This document shows, one piece after another, positions 54,139 through 63,393 of a stretch of 64,000 nt of DNA. The stretch is from Pantoea sp. A4 (lineage in GTDB: Bacteria > Pseudomonadota > Gammaproteobacteria > Enterobacterales > Enterobacteriaceae): positions 186,001-250,000 of the forward strand of contig NZ_ALXE01000021.1 of the NCBI RefSeq assembly GCF_000295955.2, given 5' to 3'. The notes under the pieces were generated by a model, which saw nothing but the letters and a program-made list of their open reading frames with translations, was not told the DNA's origin and ran no database searches. How positions within the stretch are numbered: position 1 is the stretch's first letter; every line of letters begins with the position of its first letter. The translations under genes and the position numbers were made by a program.

Positions 54139-55278
54139 ATGTTAGTGAACGATGTAACCCAACGCCCGCAACAAAAAACCGCTAAGGCGTTAACGCCGCT
54201 GCTGGAAATTCGCAATCTGACCAAATCGTTTGACGGTCAGCACGCCGTGGATGATGTCAGCCTGACCATCTACAAAGGCGAAATTTTTGCCCTGCTGGGG
54301 GCCTCCGGTTGTGGCAAATCGACCTTGCTCCGTATGCTGGCAGGCTTCGAAGCGCCCACCAGTGGACAGATTGTTCTCGACGGTCAGGATCTGTCGCACG
54401 TACCGCCTTATCAGCGCCCGATCAATATGATGTTCCAGTCCTATGCACTGTTCCCGCACATGACGGTGGAGCAAAACATCGCGTTTGGCCTGAAACAAGA
54501 CAAGTTGCCAAAGGCTGAAATTGCCAGCCGGGTAGAAGAGATGCTGAGCCTGGTCCATATGCAGGAGTTTGCAAAGCGTAAACCGCATCAGCTCTCCGGC
54601 GGACAGCGTCAGCGCGTGGCGCTGGCACGCAGCCTGGCAAAACGGCCCAAGCTGTTGTTACTCGACGAGCCAATGGGCGCACTGGATAAAAAACTGCGTG
54701 ACCGCATGCAGTTGGAAGTGGTGGATATCCTTGAGCGCGTGGGGGCGACCTGTGTCATGGTCACCCACGACCAGGAAGAGGCGATGACCATGGCCGGACG
54801 TATCGCGATCATGAATCGCGGTAAGTTTGTGCAAATTGGCGAGCCGGAAGAGATTTATGAAAACCCCACCAGCCGCTATAGCGCCGAATTTATCGGTTCG
54901 GTCAACGTGTTTGAAGGTTTACTGCGTGAGCGTCAGGCGGATGGCCTGGTGATTGAAAGCCCAGGTCTGGTCCACCCGCTCAAGGTCGATTCTGACGTTT
55001 CCGTGGTGGATAACGTGCCGGTGTTCGTGGCGTTACGCCCGGAAAAAGTGATGCTGTGCGAAGAGGTTCCGGCAGATGGCTGCAACTTTGCCGTGGGTGA
55101 AGTGGTGCATATTGCCTACCTTGGCGACCTCTCGATCTATCACGTACGTCTGCGCAGTGGGCAGATGATCAGTGCGCAGCTACAGAATGCCCATCGCTAC
55201 CGCAAAGGTGCGCCGACCTGGGGCGATGAAGTTCGGCTGTGCTGGGATACCGACAGCTGTGTGGTTTTGACGGTTTAA
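54139..55278 (+). CDS. potG: Putrescine ABC importer ATP-binding protein PotG
   Basis: A 379-residue ATPase (E. coli 377). Walker A GASGCGKST is at 54-62, the signature LSGGQRQR near 152 and Walker B LLLLDEP near 173. A C-terminal TOBE domain (about 300-379) has VALRPEKVMLCEE. It drives putrescine uptake through PotH/PotI. ATG at 54139 is used; a GTG at 54145, which matches the E. coli N-terminus better, has a more usual spacing from GGAG and may be the real start. Confidence 0.95.
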   Translation: MLVNDVTQRPQQKTAKALTPLLEIRNLTKSFDGQHAVDDVSLTIYKGEIFALLGASGCGKSTLLRMLAGFEAPTSGQIVLDGQDLSHVPPYQRPINMMFQSYALFPHMTVEQNIAFGLKQDKLPKAEIASRVEEMLSLVHMQEFAKRKPHQLSGGQRQRVALARSLAKRPKLLLLDEPMGALDKKLRDRMQLEVVDILERVGATCVMVTHDQEEAMTMAGRIAIMNRGKFVQIGEPEEIYENPTSRYSAEFIGSVNVFEGLLRERQADGLVIESPGLVHPLKVDSDVSVVDNVPVFVALRPEKVMLCEEVPADGCNFAVGEVVHIAYLGDLSIYHVRLRSGQMISAQLQNAHRYRKGAPTWGDEVRLCWDTDSCVVLTV

Positions 55279-55287
55279 GGAGCTGCG

Positions 55288-56250
55288 ATGAGCTTGTTTA
55301 CCCCACGCCGCGCCGAACCTCCGGTGCTGGTTGGTACACCGTTAGGCCGCTGGGCCACGCGTGTCAAAATGCAGCATGGCCGCAAGCTGGTGATTGCGCT
55401 GCCCTATGTCTGGCTGGCGCTGTTTTTCCTGCTGCCTTTTTTAATTGTGCTGAAAATCAGCTTTGCCGATATCGCCCGGGCGATCCCGCCTTACACCAGT
55501 TTACTGACCTGGGCGGACGATCAACTCAATGTGGTGTTGAATTTCGGTAACTATCTGCAACTGACTGACGATCCGCTGTATGTCGACGCCTATCTGCATT
55601 CACTGCAGGTCGCAGGGATTTCCACCATTATCTGTCTGCTGATTGGCTATCCGCTGGCCTGGGCCGTGGCCCATAGCCGACCGGAAGTGCGCAATATTCT
55701 GCTGCTGTTGGTGATCCTGCCTTCATGGACCTCGTTCCTGGTGCGCGTCTATGCCTGGATGGGATTGCTGAATGACAACGGGATCCTTAACCGCTTCCTG
55801 CTGTGGGCCGGGGTTATCGATCATCCTTTGGTGATCCTCTATACCAACACCGCCGTGTATATCGGCATTGTTTACTGCTATCTGCCGTTTATGGTGCTGC
55901 CAATCTACACCGCGTTGACCCGCATTGACTATTCGCTGGTGGAAGCTTCGCTGGATCTCGGTGCGCGTCCGCTAAGAACTTTCTTTAGCGTGATTGTGCC
56001 GTTGACCAAAGGCGGCATTATTGCCGGTTCGATGCTGGTGTTCATTCCGGCCGTGGGGGAGTACGTCATCCCGGAACTGCTGGGTGGCCCGGACAGCATC
56101 ATGATTGGCCGTATTCTGTGGCAGGAGTTCTTTAATAACCGTGACTGGCCAGTGGCCTCGGCGCTGGCGGTGATTATCTTACTGATCCTGATCCTGCCGA
56201 TTATCTGGTTCCATAAGCATCAAAATCGTGAAGCGGGAGAAAAATCATGA
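55288..56250 (+). CDS. potH: Putrescine ABC importer permease PotH
   Basis: A 320-residue inner-membrane permease with about six membrane helices. The EAA loop is EASLDLGARPLRTFFSVIVPLTKGG near residues 218-242. The cytoplasmic N-terminus is longer than in PotI, as in E. coli PotH (317 aa). It starts 9 bp after potG and overlaps potI by 4 bp. Confidence 0.95.
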   Translation: MSLFTPRRAEPPVLVGTPLGRWATRVKMQHGRKLVIALPYVWLALFFLLPFLIVLKISFADIARAIPPYTSLLTWADDQLNVVLNFGNYLQLTDDPLYVDAYLHSLQVAGISTIICLLIGYPLAWAVAHSRPEVRNILLLLVILPSWTSFLVRVYAWMGLLNDNGILNRFLLWAGVIDHPLVILYTNTAVYIGIVYCYLPFMVLPIYTALTRIDYSLVEASLDLGARPLRTFFSVIVPLTKGGIIAGSMLVFIPAVGEYVIPELLGGPDSIMIGRILWQEFFNNRDWPVASALAVIILLILILPIIWFHKHQNREAGEKS

Positions 56251-57092
56251 CCACCTTACCTGCGGTGCGTTCGCCGTGGCGCATTGTGATTTTGCTGCTC
56301 GGTTTTGTGTTTCTGTATGCCCCGATGCTGCTGCTGGTGGTTTACTCCTTCAACAGTTCGCCGTTGGTGACGGTGTGGGAAAACGTCTCGTTTCACTGGT
56401 ATCACGTGTTGTTCCAGGACAGCGCGATGCTGGATGCGGTGGGGCTTAGCCTGACCATCGCTGCGCTTTCTGCCTCGATGGCGGTGGTGCTGGGGACGAT
56501 TGCGGCCGTGATTATCGTGCGTTTTGGCCGCTTCCGTGGACATACCGGTTTTGCGTTTATGCTGACCGCCCCGTTGGTGATGCCCGATGTGATCACCGGG
56601 CTTTCGCTGCTGCTGCTGTTTGTCGCGATGGGTAACGCTTTTGGCTGGCCGGGGGATCGCGGTATGTTGACCATCTGGTTGGCTCACGTGACCTTCTGTA
56701 CTGCCTATGTCTCGGTGGTGATTAACTCGCGTTTGCGCGAGCTGGATCGCTCCATTGAAGAGGCTGCGATGGATCTGGGTGCCACGCCGTTGAAGGTGTT
56801 TTTCGTGATTACGGTGCCGATGATTGCCCCTGCGTTGGTCACGGGCTGGCTGCTGGCCTTTACGTTGTCGCTGGATGACCTGGTTATCTCCAGCTTTGTG
56901 ACCGGACCGGGTGCGACGACCTTACCTATGGCGATTTTTGCCACGGTGCGTCGTGGCGTGAACCCGGAGATCAACGCCCTGGCCTCACTGATTCTGTTTA
57001 TTGTCGGTCTGGTCGGTTTTATCGCCTGGCGCTATATGGCACACGAAGAAAAGCAGCGTATCCGCGATATTCAGAAAGCAAAACGTGGCTGA
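56247..57092 (+). CDS. potI: Putrescine ABC importer permease PotI
   Basis: A 281-residue permease equal in length to E. coli PotI, with six membrane helices. The EAA loop is EAAMDLGATPLKVFFVITVPMIAP near 171-194, and SLDDLVISSFVTGPGATTLPM follows, typical of PotC/PotI. It forms the translocation pore with PotH. Last gene of potFGHI; a hairpin follows. Confidence 0.95.
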   Translation: MTTLPAVRSPWRIVILLLGFVFLYAPMLLLVVYSFNSSPLVTVWENVSFHWYHVLFQDSAMLDAVGLSLTIAALSASMAVVLGTIAAVIIVRFGRFRGHTGFAFMLTAPLVMPDVITGLSLLLLFVAMGNAFGWPGDRGMLTIWLAHVTFCTAYVSVVINSRLRELDRSIEEAAMDLGATPLKVFFVITVPMIAPALVTGWLLAFTLSLDDLVISSFVTGPGATTLPMAIFATVRRGVNPEINALASLILFIVGLVGFIAWRYMAHEEKQRIRDIQKAKRG

Positions 57093-57117
57093 AACGCGTA
57101 ACTTTTGCCACTATGTT

Positions 57118-57140
57118 AAGGGCTGGCATCGCCAGCCCTT
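57118..57140 (+). terminator. Hairpin after potI
   Basis: Perfect 10-bp arms AAGGGCTGGC and GCCAGCCCTT with a 3-nt loop. Only GATTC follows, so termination may be partial, with ybjO read through. Confidence 0.5.
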
Positions 57141-57158
57141 GATTCTGGAGTGGCGCAG

Positions 57159-57623
57159 ATGTCAGAAACCTTTAAAACCCCCTTTGTTGCACTAGCTCCG
57201 GTGGCCGTCACCACGGCGGCGGTGGCGATCATTACCACTCGCTGTCTTAGTGTGCTGATGTTGATTGATGCCCTTGGGGTTACCGAGCTGATGAATTTCG
57301 TCCACCGCAGTGCGCAGGCGTGGGACTCCACCCTGATCTTCATCGCCAGCCAGCTGATTTTCCTCTATGAACTGCGCTGTGCCTTTCTACTGCTACGCGG
57401 CCGTAACAGCGCGCGCTGGGGCTTTATTGCGGCGCAGGGCGTGGTGTTGGTCTATATGCTGCTGGCATCACTGGGCTTCGTCTATCCGGAATTATTTAGC
57501 TTTGCCGGCCAGAGTGATGCCGAGGCGATTCACCATACGCTGGTGCAGAAACTGCCGGATGCGCTGGTGATCATGCTGTTGTTTGTGCCTGCCAGCAGTC
57601 GCGCATTTTTCCGTAAGCGGTGA
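57159..57623 (+). CDS. ybjO: DUF2593 inner-membrane protein YbjO
   Basis: A 154-residue membrane protein with four hydrophobic segments, matching E. coli YbjO (162 aa) in layout and in FVHRSAQAW, SLGFVYPELFS and QKLPDALVIMLLFVPASSRAFF. Function unknown. The ATG at 57159 follows TCTGGAG by 8 nt; an upstream GTG at 57150 overlaps that site and is rejected. Confidence 0.9.
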   Translation: MSETFKTPFVALAPVAVTTAAVAIITTRCLSVLMLIDALGVTELMNFVHRSAQAWDSTLIFIASQLIFLYELRCAFLLLRGRNSARWGFIAAQGVVLVYMLLASLGFVYPELFSFAGQSDAEAIHHTLVQKLPDALVIMLLFVPASSRAFFRKR

Positions 57624-57674
57624 TACAATCGCGTCCCGCTTATCGCTCTCTTGCCCCAGATAACAGGCTTTACC

Positions 57675-58799
57675 ATGCACTGCGCCCTTTTTGACGATCA
57701 CCGTTGCCGCTCCTGCCAGTGGCTGGAAAAACCCTATTCACAGCAACTCAGTGAGAAGCAATCCCTACTGGAGCAACTGCTGGCTGCGCATCCTGTTGCC
57801 GCCTGGTTGCCCGCTGTCACCTCAGCCCCAGAGGCGTTCCGCAATAAGGCGAAAATGGTGGTCAGCGGCAGCGTGGAGCGTCCTGTATTTGGCGCGGTCC
57901 CGCGTGACGGTGAGCCGGTCGATCTGACCGCATGTCCGCTTTATCCGGCCCATTTCGCAGATGTTTTTGCCGTACTGAAGCCCTTTATTGCTCGCGCAGG
58001 TTTGACGCCTTACAACATTCAGCGCCGCCGGGGTGAACTGAAGTACCTGCTGCTGACCGAAAGCAGCCAGGGCGGCATGATGCTGCGTTTTGTTCTGCGT
58101 TCTCATGACAAGCTGGCGCAGCTGCGTGCTGCGCTGCCGTGGTTGCAGCAACAGTTACCGCAGTTGACGGTGATCTCCGCCAATATTCAGCCGGTGCCGA
58201 TGGCGATTCTGGAAGGTGAAGAAGAGGTGCCGCTGACCGAATCGCAATCTCTGGCAGAGAACTTTAACGGCGTACCGCTGTGGATCCGGCCACAAAGCTT
58301 TTTCCAGACCAACCCGCAGGTCGCGGCAACCTTGTATGCCACCGCCAGAACCTGGGTCCGTGAGTTGGCGGTGACCAGCATGTGGGATCTGTTTTGCGGC
58401 GTAGGTGGATTTGGCTTGCACTGTGCAACGCCGGAGATGCAGTTGACCGGGATTGAAATCAGCGCGGAAGCCATTGCTTGTGCACGGCGCTCCGCTGATA
58501 TGCTCGGCTTGAAAAAGGTCGATTTCGCTGCGCTGGATTCTACCGCTTTCGCCACTGCGCGTGATGCCGTGCCGGAGCTGGTGCTGGTGAATCCGCCACG
58601 TCGGGGCATCGGCGTGGAACTCTGTAACTACCTTAGCCAGATGGCACCGGACTATATCCTCTACTCCAGCTGTAACCCGGATACCATGGCGCAGGATATC
58701 GCCCGTTTACCGGACTACCGGGTCAGTAAGGTGCAACTGTTTGATATGTTCCCGCATACCGCGCATTTTGAAGTGCTCACGCTGCTGGTGCGGGCTTAA
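57675..58799 (+). CDS. rlmC: 23S rRNA (uracil-747-C5)-methyltransferase RlmC
   Basis: A 374-residue SAM-dependent RNA methyltransferase of the RumA/RumB family (E. coli RlmC 375). It makes m5U747 in 23S rRNA. The N-terminal iron-sulfur cysteines are in [14 protein letters not shown] and a later TACPLYP. The SAM motif is [14 protein letters not shown] near 237-250, followed by NPPRRGIG. The catalytic Cys is in [12 protein letters not shown], and the general base Glu in [11 protein letters not shown]. The ATG at 57675 matches the E. coli start. Confidence 0.96.
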   Translation: MHCALFDDHRCRSCQWLEKPYSQQLSEKQSLLEQLLAAHPVAAWLPAVTSAPEAFRNKAKMVVSGSVERPVFGAVPRDGEPVDLTACPLYPAHFADVFAVLKPFIARAGLTPYNIQRRRGELKYLLLTESSQGGMMLRFVLRSHDKLAQLRAALPWLQQQLPQLTVISANIQPVPMAILEGEEEVPLTESQSLAENFNGVPLWIRPQSFFQTNPQVAATLYATARTWVRELAVTSMWDLFCGVGGFGLHCATPEMQLTGIEISAEAIACARRSADMLGLKKVDFAALDSTAFATARDAVPELVLVNPPRRGIGVELCNYLSQMAPDYILYSSCNPDTMAQDIARLPDYRVSKVQLFDMFPHTAHFEVLTLLVRA

Positions 58800-58812
58800 A
58801 GCCAGAGGGACA

Positions 58813-58836
58813 CTACCCTGCGTCCGTGCAGGGTAG
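58813..58836. terminator. Hairpin between rlmC and artJ
   Basis: Perfect 9-bp arms CTACCCTGC and GCAGGGTAG with a 6-nt loop lie between converging genes. A T-run (ATTTTTTATT) follows at a distance on the plus strand. Confidence 0.6.
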
Positions 58837-58850
58837 GGGTGATTGATTTT

Positions 58851-59582
58851 TTATTTCGGGAACCACTGCTGGTTAATTTTCGCCAGGGTGCCGTCTGCTT
58901 TAATCGCCACCAGCGCGGCATTCAGCTTATCACGCAGGGCTTCATTGCCTTTACGCACGGCAATACCCAGACCGGTGCCAAAGTAGCTGGTGTCAGTAAT
59001 GTGCTGGCCCACGCCGGCCAGATCCGGGTTCGCTTTCAGCCACAGGTTTACCACGGCAGTATCGCCAAGCACGCCATCCAGACGACCATTTTTCAGATCA
59101 AGAATCGCATTCTGATAGCTGTCGTACGGTACGCTGATCACGCCCGGGAACTTCTCTTGCAGATACTTCTGATGCGTTGTGCCATTTTCCACACCAATAC
59201 GTTTGCCTTTCAGCTGATCCAGCGAGCTGAACTGGCCTTTGTGCGCAATCACAATGGCGGAGTTGGCATAGTACGGGGTGGTGAAGTCGACCTGTTTGCT
59301 GCGCTCGGCGGTGATATCCATCCCGGAAATCACGGCGTCATAGCGGCGGAATTTCAGTGACGGGATCAGGCTGTCAAAGGCGTTATTGGTAAAAGTACAT
59401 TCGGCTTGCATCTGCTTACACAGCGCTTTTGCCAGATCGATATCGTAACCGGCGATCTGGTTTTCACTGTTCAGGGATTCAAACGGAGGGTAGGTTGCAG
59501 AGGAGGCAAAGCGGATGGTTTCCGCAGCCTGGGCGCTAATCGCCACTGTCGCCAACACGGCGGCAATGATCCACTTATTCAT
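58851..59582 (-). CDS. artJ: Arginine-binding periplasmic protein ArtJ
   Basis: A 243-residue family 3 solute-binding protein that delivers L-arginine to the ArtQM permease. The signal peptide is residues 1-19 (ending SAQA). Ligand-site blocks: ATYPPFESLN, FDSLIPSLKFRRYDAVISGMDIT, GVENGTTHQKY and GDTAVVN. It resembles E. coli ArtJ more than ArtI, in sequence and in its separate position downstream of artM. Tandem ARG-box-like sites lie 60-98 bp upstream, consistent with ArgR repression. Confidence 0.93.
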   Translation of the reverse strand: MNKWIIAAVLATVAISAQAAETIRFASSATYPPFESLNSENQIAGYDIDLAKALCKQMQAECTFTNNAFDSLIPSLKFRRYDAVISGMDITAERSKQVDFTTPYYANSAIVIAHKGQFSSLDQLKGKRIGVENGTTHQKYLQEKFPGVISVPYDSYQNAILDLKNGRLDGVLGDTAVVNLWLKANPDLAGVGQHITDTSYFGTGLGIAVRKGNEALRDKLNAALVAIKADGTLAKINQQWFPK

Positions 59583-59641
59583 GGTCGGACTCCTGTAAGA
59601 CGTTATTATTGCTGCGCAAAACGGCCTACACCATGCCAGTA

Positions 59642-59680
59642 AATGAATCTTTATGCAATATTTATGAGTATTTATATGGC
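59642..59680 (-). promoter_or_regulatory. Tandem ARG-box-like sites upstream of artJ
   Basis: Box 1 (59642-59659) has TGAAT-CTTT-ATGCA, one mismatch to the ArgR consensus TGAAT-N4-ATTCA. After 3 bp a weaker second box (59663-59680, TGAGT-ATTT-ATATG) follows. Two 18-bp boxes spaced by 3 bp is the normal ArgR layout, and E. coli artJ is ArgR-repressed. Confidence 0.6.
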
Positions 59681-59693
59681 GGGTCGCCCCGCC
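59678..59693 (-). terminator. Hairpin after artM
   Basis: Arms GGCGGG and CCCGCC with a 4-nt loop lie directly after the artM stop on the minus strand. It is followed by ATATAAAT rather than a U-tract and abuts the artJ operator. Confidence 0.45.
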
Positions 59694-59699
59694 TTAGCT

Positions 59700-60368
59700 T
59701 TAGTTCCGTCGCTCAAATGCCAGCGCGCGACGCTCAATCAAACGCATCATCAAGGTCAGTAAACCATTCACGCACAGATACACCAGGCCTGCGGCGACAT
59801 ACACCGTAACATCATAGGTGCGGCCATACAGCAACTGCCCGTGGCCCATCACTTCCATCAACGTGATGGTGTACGCCAGAGACGTCCCTTTAAACACCAA
59901 TACCACTTCGTTGGAGTAGGAGGAGAGGGCACGCTTAAAGGCGTAAGGCAGCAGAATATGCAGGGTATCTTTCCGGCTCATGCCCAACGCTGCACAGGAT
60001 TGCCACTGCCCGGACGGAATGGCTTTAACGGCACCATAAAACAGCTGGGTGGTGTAGGCAGCACTGTTGAGTGACAGTGCCAGCATGGCACACAACCACG
60101 GCTGAGACAGCAGATGCCAGAGCCACGGAACCTGTTGCAGTGAGGTGAACTGGCCCGGGCCGTAGTAGATCAGGAAAATCTGTACCAGCAGTGGCGTGCC
60201 AGTGAACAGCGTGATGTAGCCGCGCGCAATCTGTTGCAACACCGGCACTTTGAGAGACAGCACGATGGTGATCAGCAGTGACAGCACCAATGCTGCCAGC
60301 AGGGAAACAACGGTCAGCGTCAGGCTGGTCTGCAACCCTTTCAGAAGTTCGGGAATATAGTCCAGCAT
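59700..60368 (-). CDS. artM: Arginine ABC importer permease ArtM
   Basis: A 222-residue HisM/GlnP-type permease, same length as E. coli ArtM. Five membrane helices, with family motifs TGTPLLVQIFLIYYG, SAAYTTQLFYGAVKAIPSGQWQSCAALG (EAA-like loop near 106) and NEVVLVFKGTSLAY. It pairs with ArtQ. Its start overlaps the artQ stop by 1 bp. Confidence 0.95.
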   Translation of the reverse strand: MLDYIPELLKGLQTSLTLTVVSLLAALVLSLLITIVLSLKVPVLQQIARGYITLFTGTPLLVQIFLIYYGPGQFTSLQQVPWLWHLLSQPWLCAMLALSLNSAAYTTQLFYGAVKAIPSGQWQSCAALGMSRKDTLHILLPYAFKRALSSYSNEVVLVFKGTSLAYTITLMEVMGHGQLLYGRTYDVTVYVAAGLVYLCVNGLLTLMMRLIERRALAFERRN

Positions 60369-61084
60369 CAGCCGTGGCCTTGTTCAAAGCGCGTGGCGCG
60401 CTGTTCAATACGTTTCAACACCTGTTGGCTCAGCAAGGTGATCACCAGGTAGATCGCGGCAGCAATCAGGTACCAGGTAAACGGCTGCTGAGTTCGGGTC
60501 GCGATACTTTTGGTTTGCAGCATCAGATCGTTGACGCTGATCAGTGACACTAAGGCAGTATCTTTCAACAGTACCAGCCACTGATTACCCAGGCCTGGCA
60601 GGGCATGACGCCACATTTGCGGCATGATCAGGCGCAGGAAGATAGCGGACTTTTTCATGCCCAAGGCCTGGCCCGACTCCCACTGACCTTGCGGTACCGC
60701 TTTGAGGGCACCACGCAGGGTTTGTGAAGCATAGGCTGAGTAGAGCATGGCCAGCGCGATCACACCGCACAAGAAGGGACTGACATCGAAGTTTTCAATC
60801 TGCACCTGCACCGGGATCTTCACCACGGCAAGGTTAATGGTGAAACCGTCCGACAGAGTTAGCAGCAGTTGCGAGGCACCGAAGTAGATAAACAGCACCA
60901 CCAGAATTTCCGGTAACCCGCGAATCAGCGTCACCAGCCCGGTACCTACCCACGCCAGAGGCCGCCAGCGAGCGGACTCCCAGCCAGCAAAAATCATCGC
61001 CAGCACAAGGCCGGCGATAAGTGCGCAAACAGCAAGGCCGACGGTCATCCCGGCGGCGCTTGCGAGAGAAATCAATTCATTCAT
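60368..61084 (-). CDS. artQ: Arginine ABC importer permease ArtQ
   Basis: A 238-residue amino-acid permease equal in length to E. coli ArtQ. It shows [45 protein letters not shown] and [18 protein letters not shown], the matching partner motifs to ArtM. It lies 6 bp after artI and overlaps artM by 1 bp within artPIQM. Confidence 0.95.
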   Translation of the reverse strand: MNELISLASAAGMTVGLAVCALIAGLVLAMIFAGWESARWRPLAWVGTGLVTLIRGLPEILVVLFIYFGASQLLLTLSDGFTINLAVVKIPVQVQIENFDVSPFLCGVIALAMLYSAYASQTLRGALKAVPQGQWESGQALGMKKSAIFLRLIMPQMWRHALPGLGNQWLVLLKDTALVSLISVNDLMLQTKSIATRTQQPFTWYLIAAAIYLVITLLSQQVLKRIEQRATRFEQGHG

Positions 61085-61090
61085 AGCGGA

Positions 61091-61825
61091 TTACTGCGGG
61101 AACCATTTGCTGTAGATGGTTTTGTAGGTGCCATCTGCTTTGATCTTATCCAGGGCGGTATTGAACTTGCTCTGGAGATCGCTGTTGCCCTGACGTACCG
61201 CAATGCCGAGGCCGGTGCCGAAGTAGGCTTTATCGGTGACTTTATCGCCCACACTCGCCAGCGTCGTGGCGTTCTGTTTCAGCCACTCATTGACCACGGC
61301 TGTGTCACCGAATACAGCATCAATACGGCCATTTTTCAGATCCAGCACCGCATTCTGGTAGCTGTCGTAAGGCACGATGGTGATGTCGCTGTGTTTATCG
61401 CTCAGGTACTTCTGGTGCGTTGTGCCGTTTTGCACACCAACACGTTTACCTTTGAGTGCGGCAACATCGGCCACTTTGCCCTTCTGCGCAATAAACAGTG
61501 CGGAGTTGTCATAGTAAGGCTTGGTGAACAGCACCTGCTTTTCACGATCCGGGGTGATATCCATCCCTGCCATGACTGCATCAAAACGGCGGAACTTCAG
61601 GCTCGGGATCAGGCTGTCAAAGGCCTGATTGGTAAACGTACAGGTGGCATCAATCTGTTTACACAGCGCCATCGCCAGATCGACATCAAAGCCCTGAATC
61701 TTGTTGTCTGCATCCACATACTCAAACGGAGGATAAGACGCTTCCGTAGCAAAACGGATGGTCTGCGCCGCAGAGGCACTCAGGCTTACTGCTGTCAGCA
61801 GTGCGGCCAGGAAGATTTTTTTCAT
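61091..61825 (-). CDS. artI: Arginine transporter periplasmic binding protein ArtI
   Basis: A 244-residue family 3 solute-binding protein, paralogous to ArtJ (shared FDSLIPSLKFRR, NGTTHQKYL, GDTAVVN). The signal peptide is about residues 1-19 (ending SASA). The ATG at 61825 has AAGGA 9 nt upstream; the first in-frame ATG at 61834 abuts that site. Position between artP and artQ identifies it as ArtI. Confidence 0.94.
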   Translation of the reverse strand: MKKIFLAALLTAVSLSASAAQTIRFATEASYPPFEYVDADNKIQGFDVDLAMALCKQIDATCTFTNQAFDSLIPSLKFRRFDAVMAGMDITPDREKQVLFTKPYYDNSALFIAQKGKVADVAALKGKRVGVQNGTTHQKYLSDKHSDITIVPYDSYQNAVLDLKNGRIDAVFGDTAVVNEWLKQNATTLASVGDKVTDKAYFGTGLGIAVRQGNSDLQSKFNTALDKIKADGTYKTIYSKWFPQ

Positions 61826-61840
61826 CAACAGCATCCTTAA

Positions 61841-62569
61841 TTAATGCGAAAGATAGTGGGCAAAGGCTTCAGTCTGCGGCTGTGTAAACCGGCTGGCATC
61901 GCCTTGTTCAACGATGTGACCATTTTCCATGTACACCACGCGGCTGGCGGTTTTTCTCGCCACTTCCACTTCGTGGGTCACGATGACTTGCGTGATGTTG
62001 GTTTCAGACAGCTCGCGAATGATATTGACAATTTGCGCGGTGATTTCAGGGTCCAGCGCGGCGGTAGGTTCATCAAACAGCAGCACCTGGGGTTCCATCA
62101 TCAGTGCGCGCGCAATGGCAACACGCTGTTGCTGACCACCGGAGAGGTGTAACGGGAAACGGTCGGCAAACGGCGTGAGGCGCAGGCGATCGAGCAGCTT
62201 TGCCGCGCGTGCCTCAGCAGCCTGTTTGCTCAAGCCAAGCACCCGGCAAGGTGCCTCAATCAGGTTCTGCAACACGCTCAGGTGTGGCCACAGATTGTAT
62301 TGCTGGAAGACCATCCCGACGTTTTGGCGCAGCTCACGGATCGCCGCATCCCCCGGTTTCTTACTGAAATCGAAGGTATTCCCTGCGATCTGTAAGGTAC
62401 CGGAGCGTGGCTGTTCCAGCAGATTCAGAACGCGTAACAGCGAACTTTTCCCCGCGCCGCTTGGGCCGAGCAGGACCAGGGTTTCCCCTTGCGGACATTC
62501 CAGGTTGATGTCGAACAGTGCCTGGTGGGCACCGTAATAGCAGTTAATCGCGTTTAGTTGAATACTCAT
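61841..62569 (-). CDS. artP: Arginine ABC importer ATP-binding protein ArtP
   Basis: A 242-residue ATPase (same as E. coli ArtP). Walker [10 protein letters not shown] is near 35-43, the signature LSGGQQQR near 140 and Walker B VLLFDEP near 160. It energises ArtQM for arginine uptake. [13 protein letters not shown] at 62569 is the family start; a longer frame to 62614 is rejected. First gene of artPIQM; the upstream region to 62749 is AT-rich without a clear ARG box pair. Confidence 0.95.
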   Translation of the reverse strand: MSIQLNAINCYYGAHQALFDINLECPQGETLVLLGPSGAGKSSLLRVLNLLEQPRSGTLQIAGNTFDFSKKPGDAAIRELRQNVGMVFQQYNLWPHLSVLQNLIEAPCRVLGLSKQAAEARAAKLLDRLRLTPFADRFPLHLSGGQQQRVAIARALMMEPQVLLFDEPTAALDPEITAQIVNIIRELSETNITQVIVTHEVEVARKTASRVVYMENGHIVEQGDASRFTQPQTEAFAHYLSH

Positions 62570-62749
62570 GCGCCGAAATTGAATAGCAATTGATGTCGCA
62601 AATTTTAACGTCACCAGAATAGTTATGCAATTGTGGTGGGTTAAAATTTATGAAATGTAATTTAAGCAGCATATTTGTAGCACAATATATCGCTGATTTT
62701 GCTAAGCGACCAAAAGTGCATAATCAATTAAATGTAGATATTCATGCGT

Positions 62750-63283
62750 TTACTGTTTTTTTGTCTGATTTTCCAGCAGTTGTGACAAGCTGCCACCCAG
62801 ATGCGGTCCGGCACCTAAATAGCGCACATCATTAACTACCCAGCAGTTGCCTTCATGGATCATCGCGACCTCATCCTGCCAGTGCTGGTTTTGCCGGGAG
62901 AGATCGACGCGCAGCGGGATGTTACGGGCATCGCGGTTAGGGATGGTTGAAGCATCAGCTACGCTGGCTTCCGTGGGTCCCTGTGCTGAACTGGAGAACA
63001 GATCGCCGCGCAGGGCCGGATTTTGTGCTGCTACCTGGCTTAGCTGCTGATAAAGTTTGTCACTCAGGTAAGGGCGGTAGCGGGCCAGCGTCTGGCTATT
63101 GGGGATGCCCTGATTTAAGGTTTGCAGGCGTAAATCGTAAAACTGCTGGGCCACGCTGTCCGGGCCGCCATCAATACAGGCGGCGGTGCGCGGCCCATTG
63201 TCTTTGATGACAGGCTCAACGGTAGTACAGGCGGAGAGCAGCAGAGTGGCCGGGAGTAAAAGTCCATACAAACGGTTTTTCAT
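62750..63283 (-). CDS. ybjP: Lipoprotein YbjP
   Basis: A 177-residue predicted lipoprotein, with a signal peptide and lipobox LLLSAC ending at C19. DUF3828-type protein matching E. coli YbjP (171 aa): KDNGPRTAACIDGGPDSVAQQFYDLR, YLSDKLYQQLS, STIPNRDARNIPLRVDL, CWVVNDVRYLG. Function unknown. Divergent from amiD. ybjQ, which lies between them in K-12, is absent. Confidence 0.93.
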   Translation of the reverse strand: MKNRLYGLLLPATLLLSACTTVEPVIKDNGPRTAACIDGGPDSVAQQFYDLRLQTLNQGIPNSQTLARYRPYLSDKLYQQLSQVAAQNPALRGDLFSSSAQGPTEASVADASTIPNRDARNIPLRVDLSRQNQHWQDEVAMIHEGNCWVVNDVRYLGAGPHLGGSLSQLLENQTKKQ

Positions 63284-63393
63284 GAAAAATCCTTATCAGG
63301 CTCGGGGTGCAGTGCACAACTTTTTGCCTAAAGTATAGTCACCGGTTTTTACATGCGGTGTGTCATCGCCCATTTTCTCCCCAAGGAGCAGGA

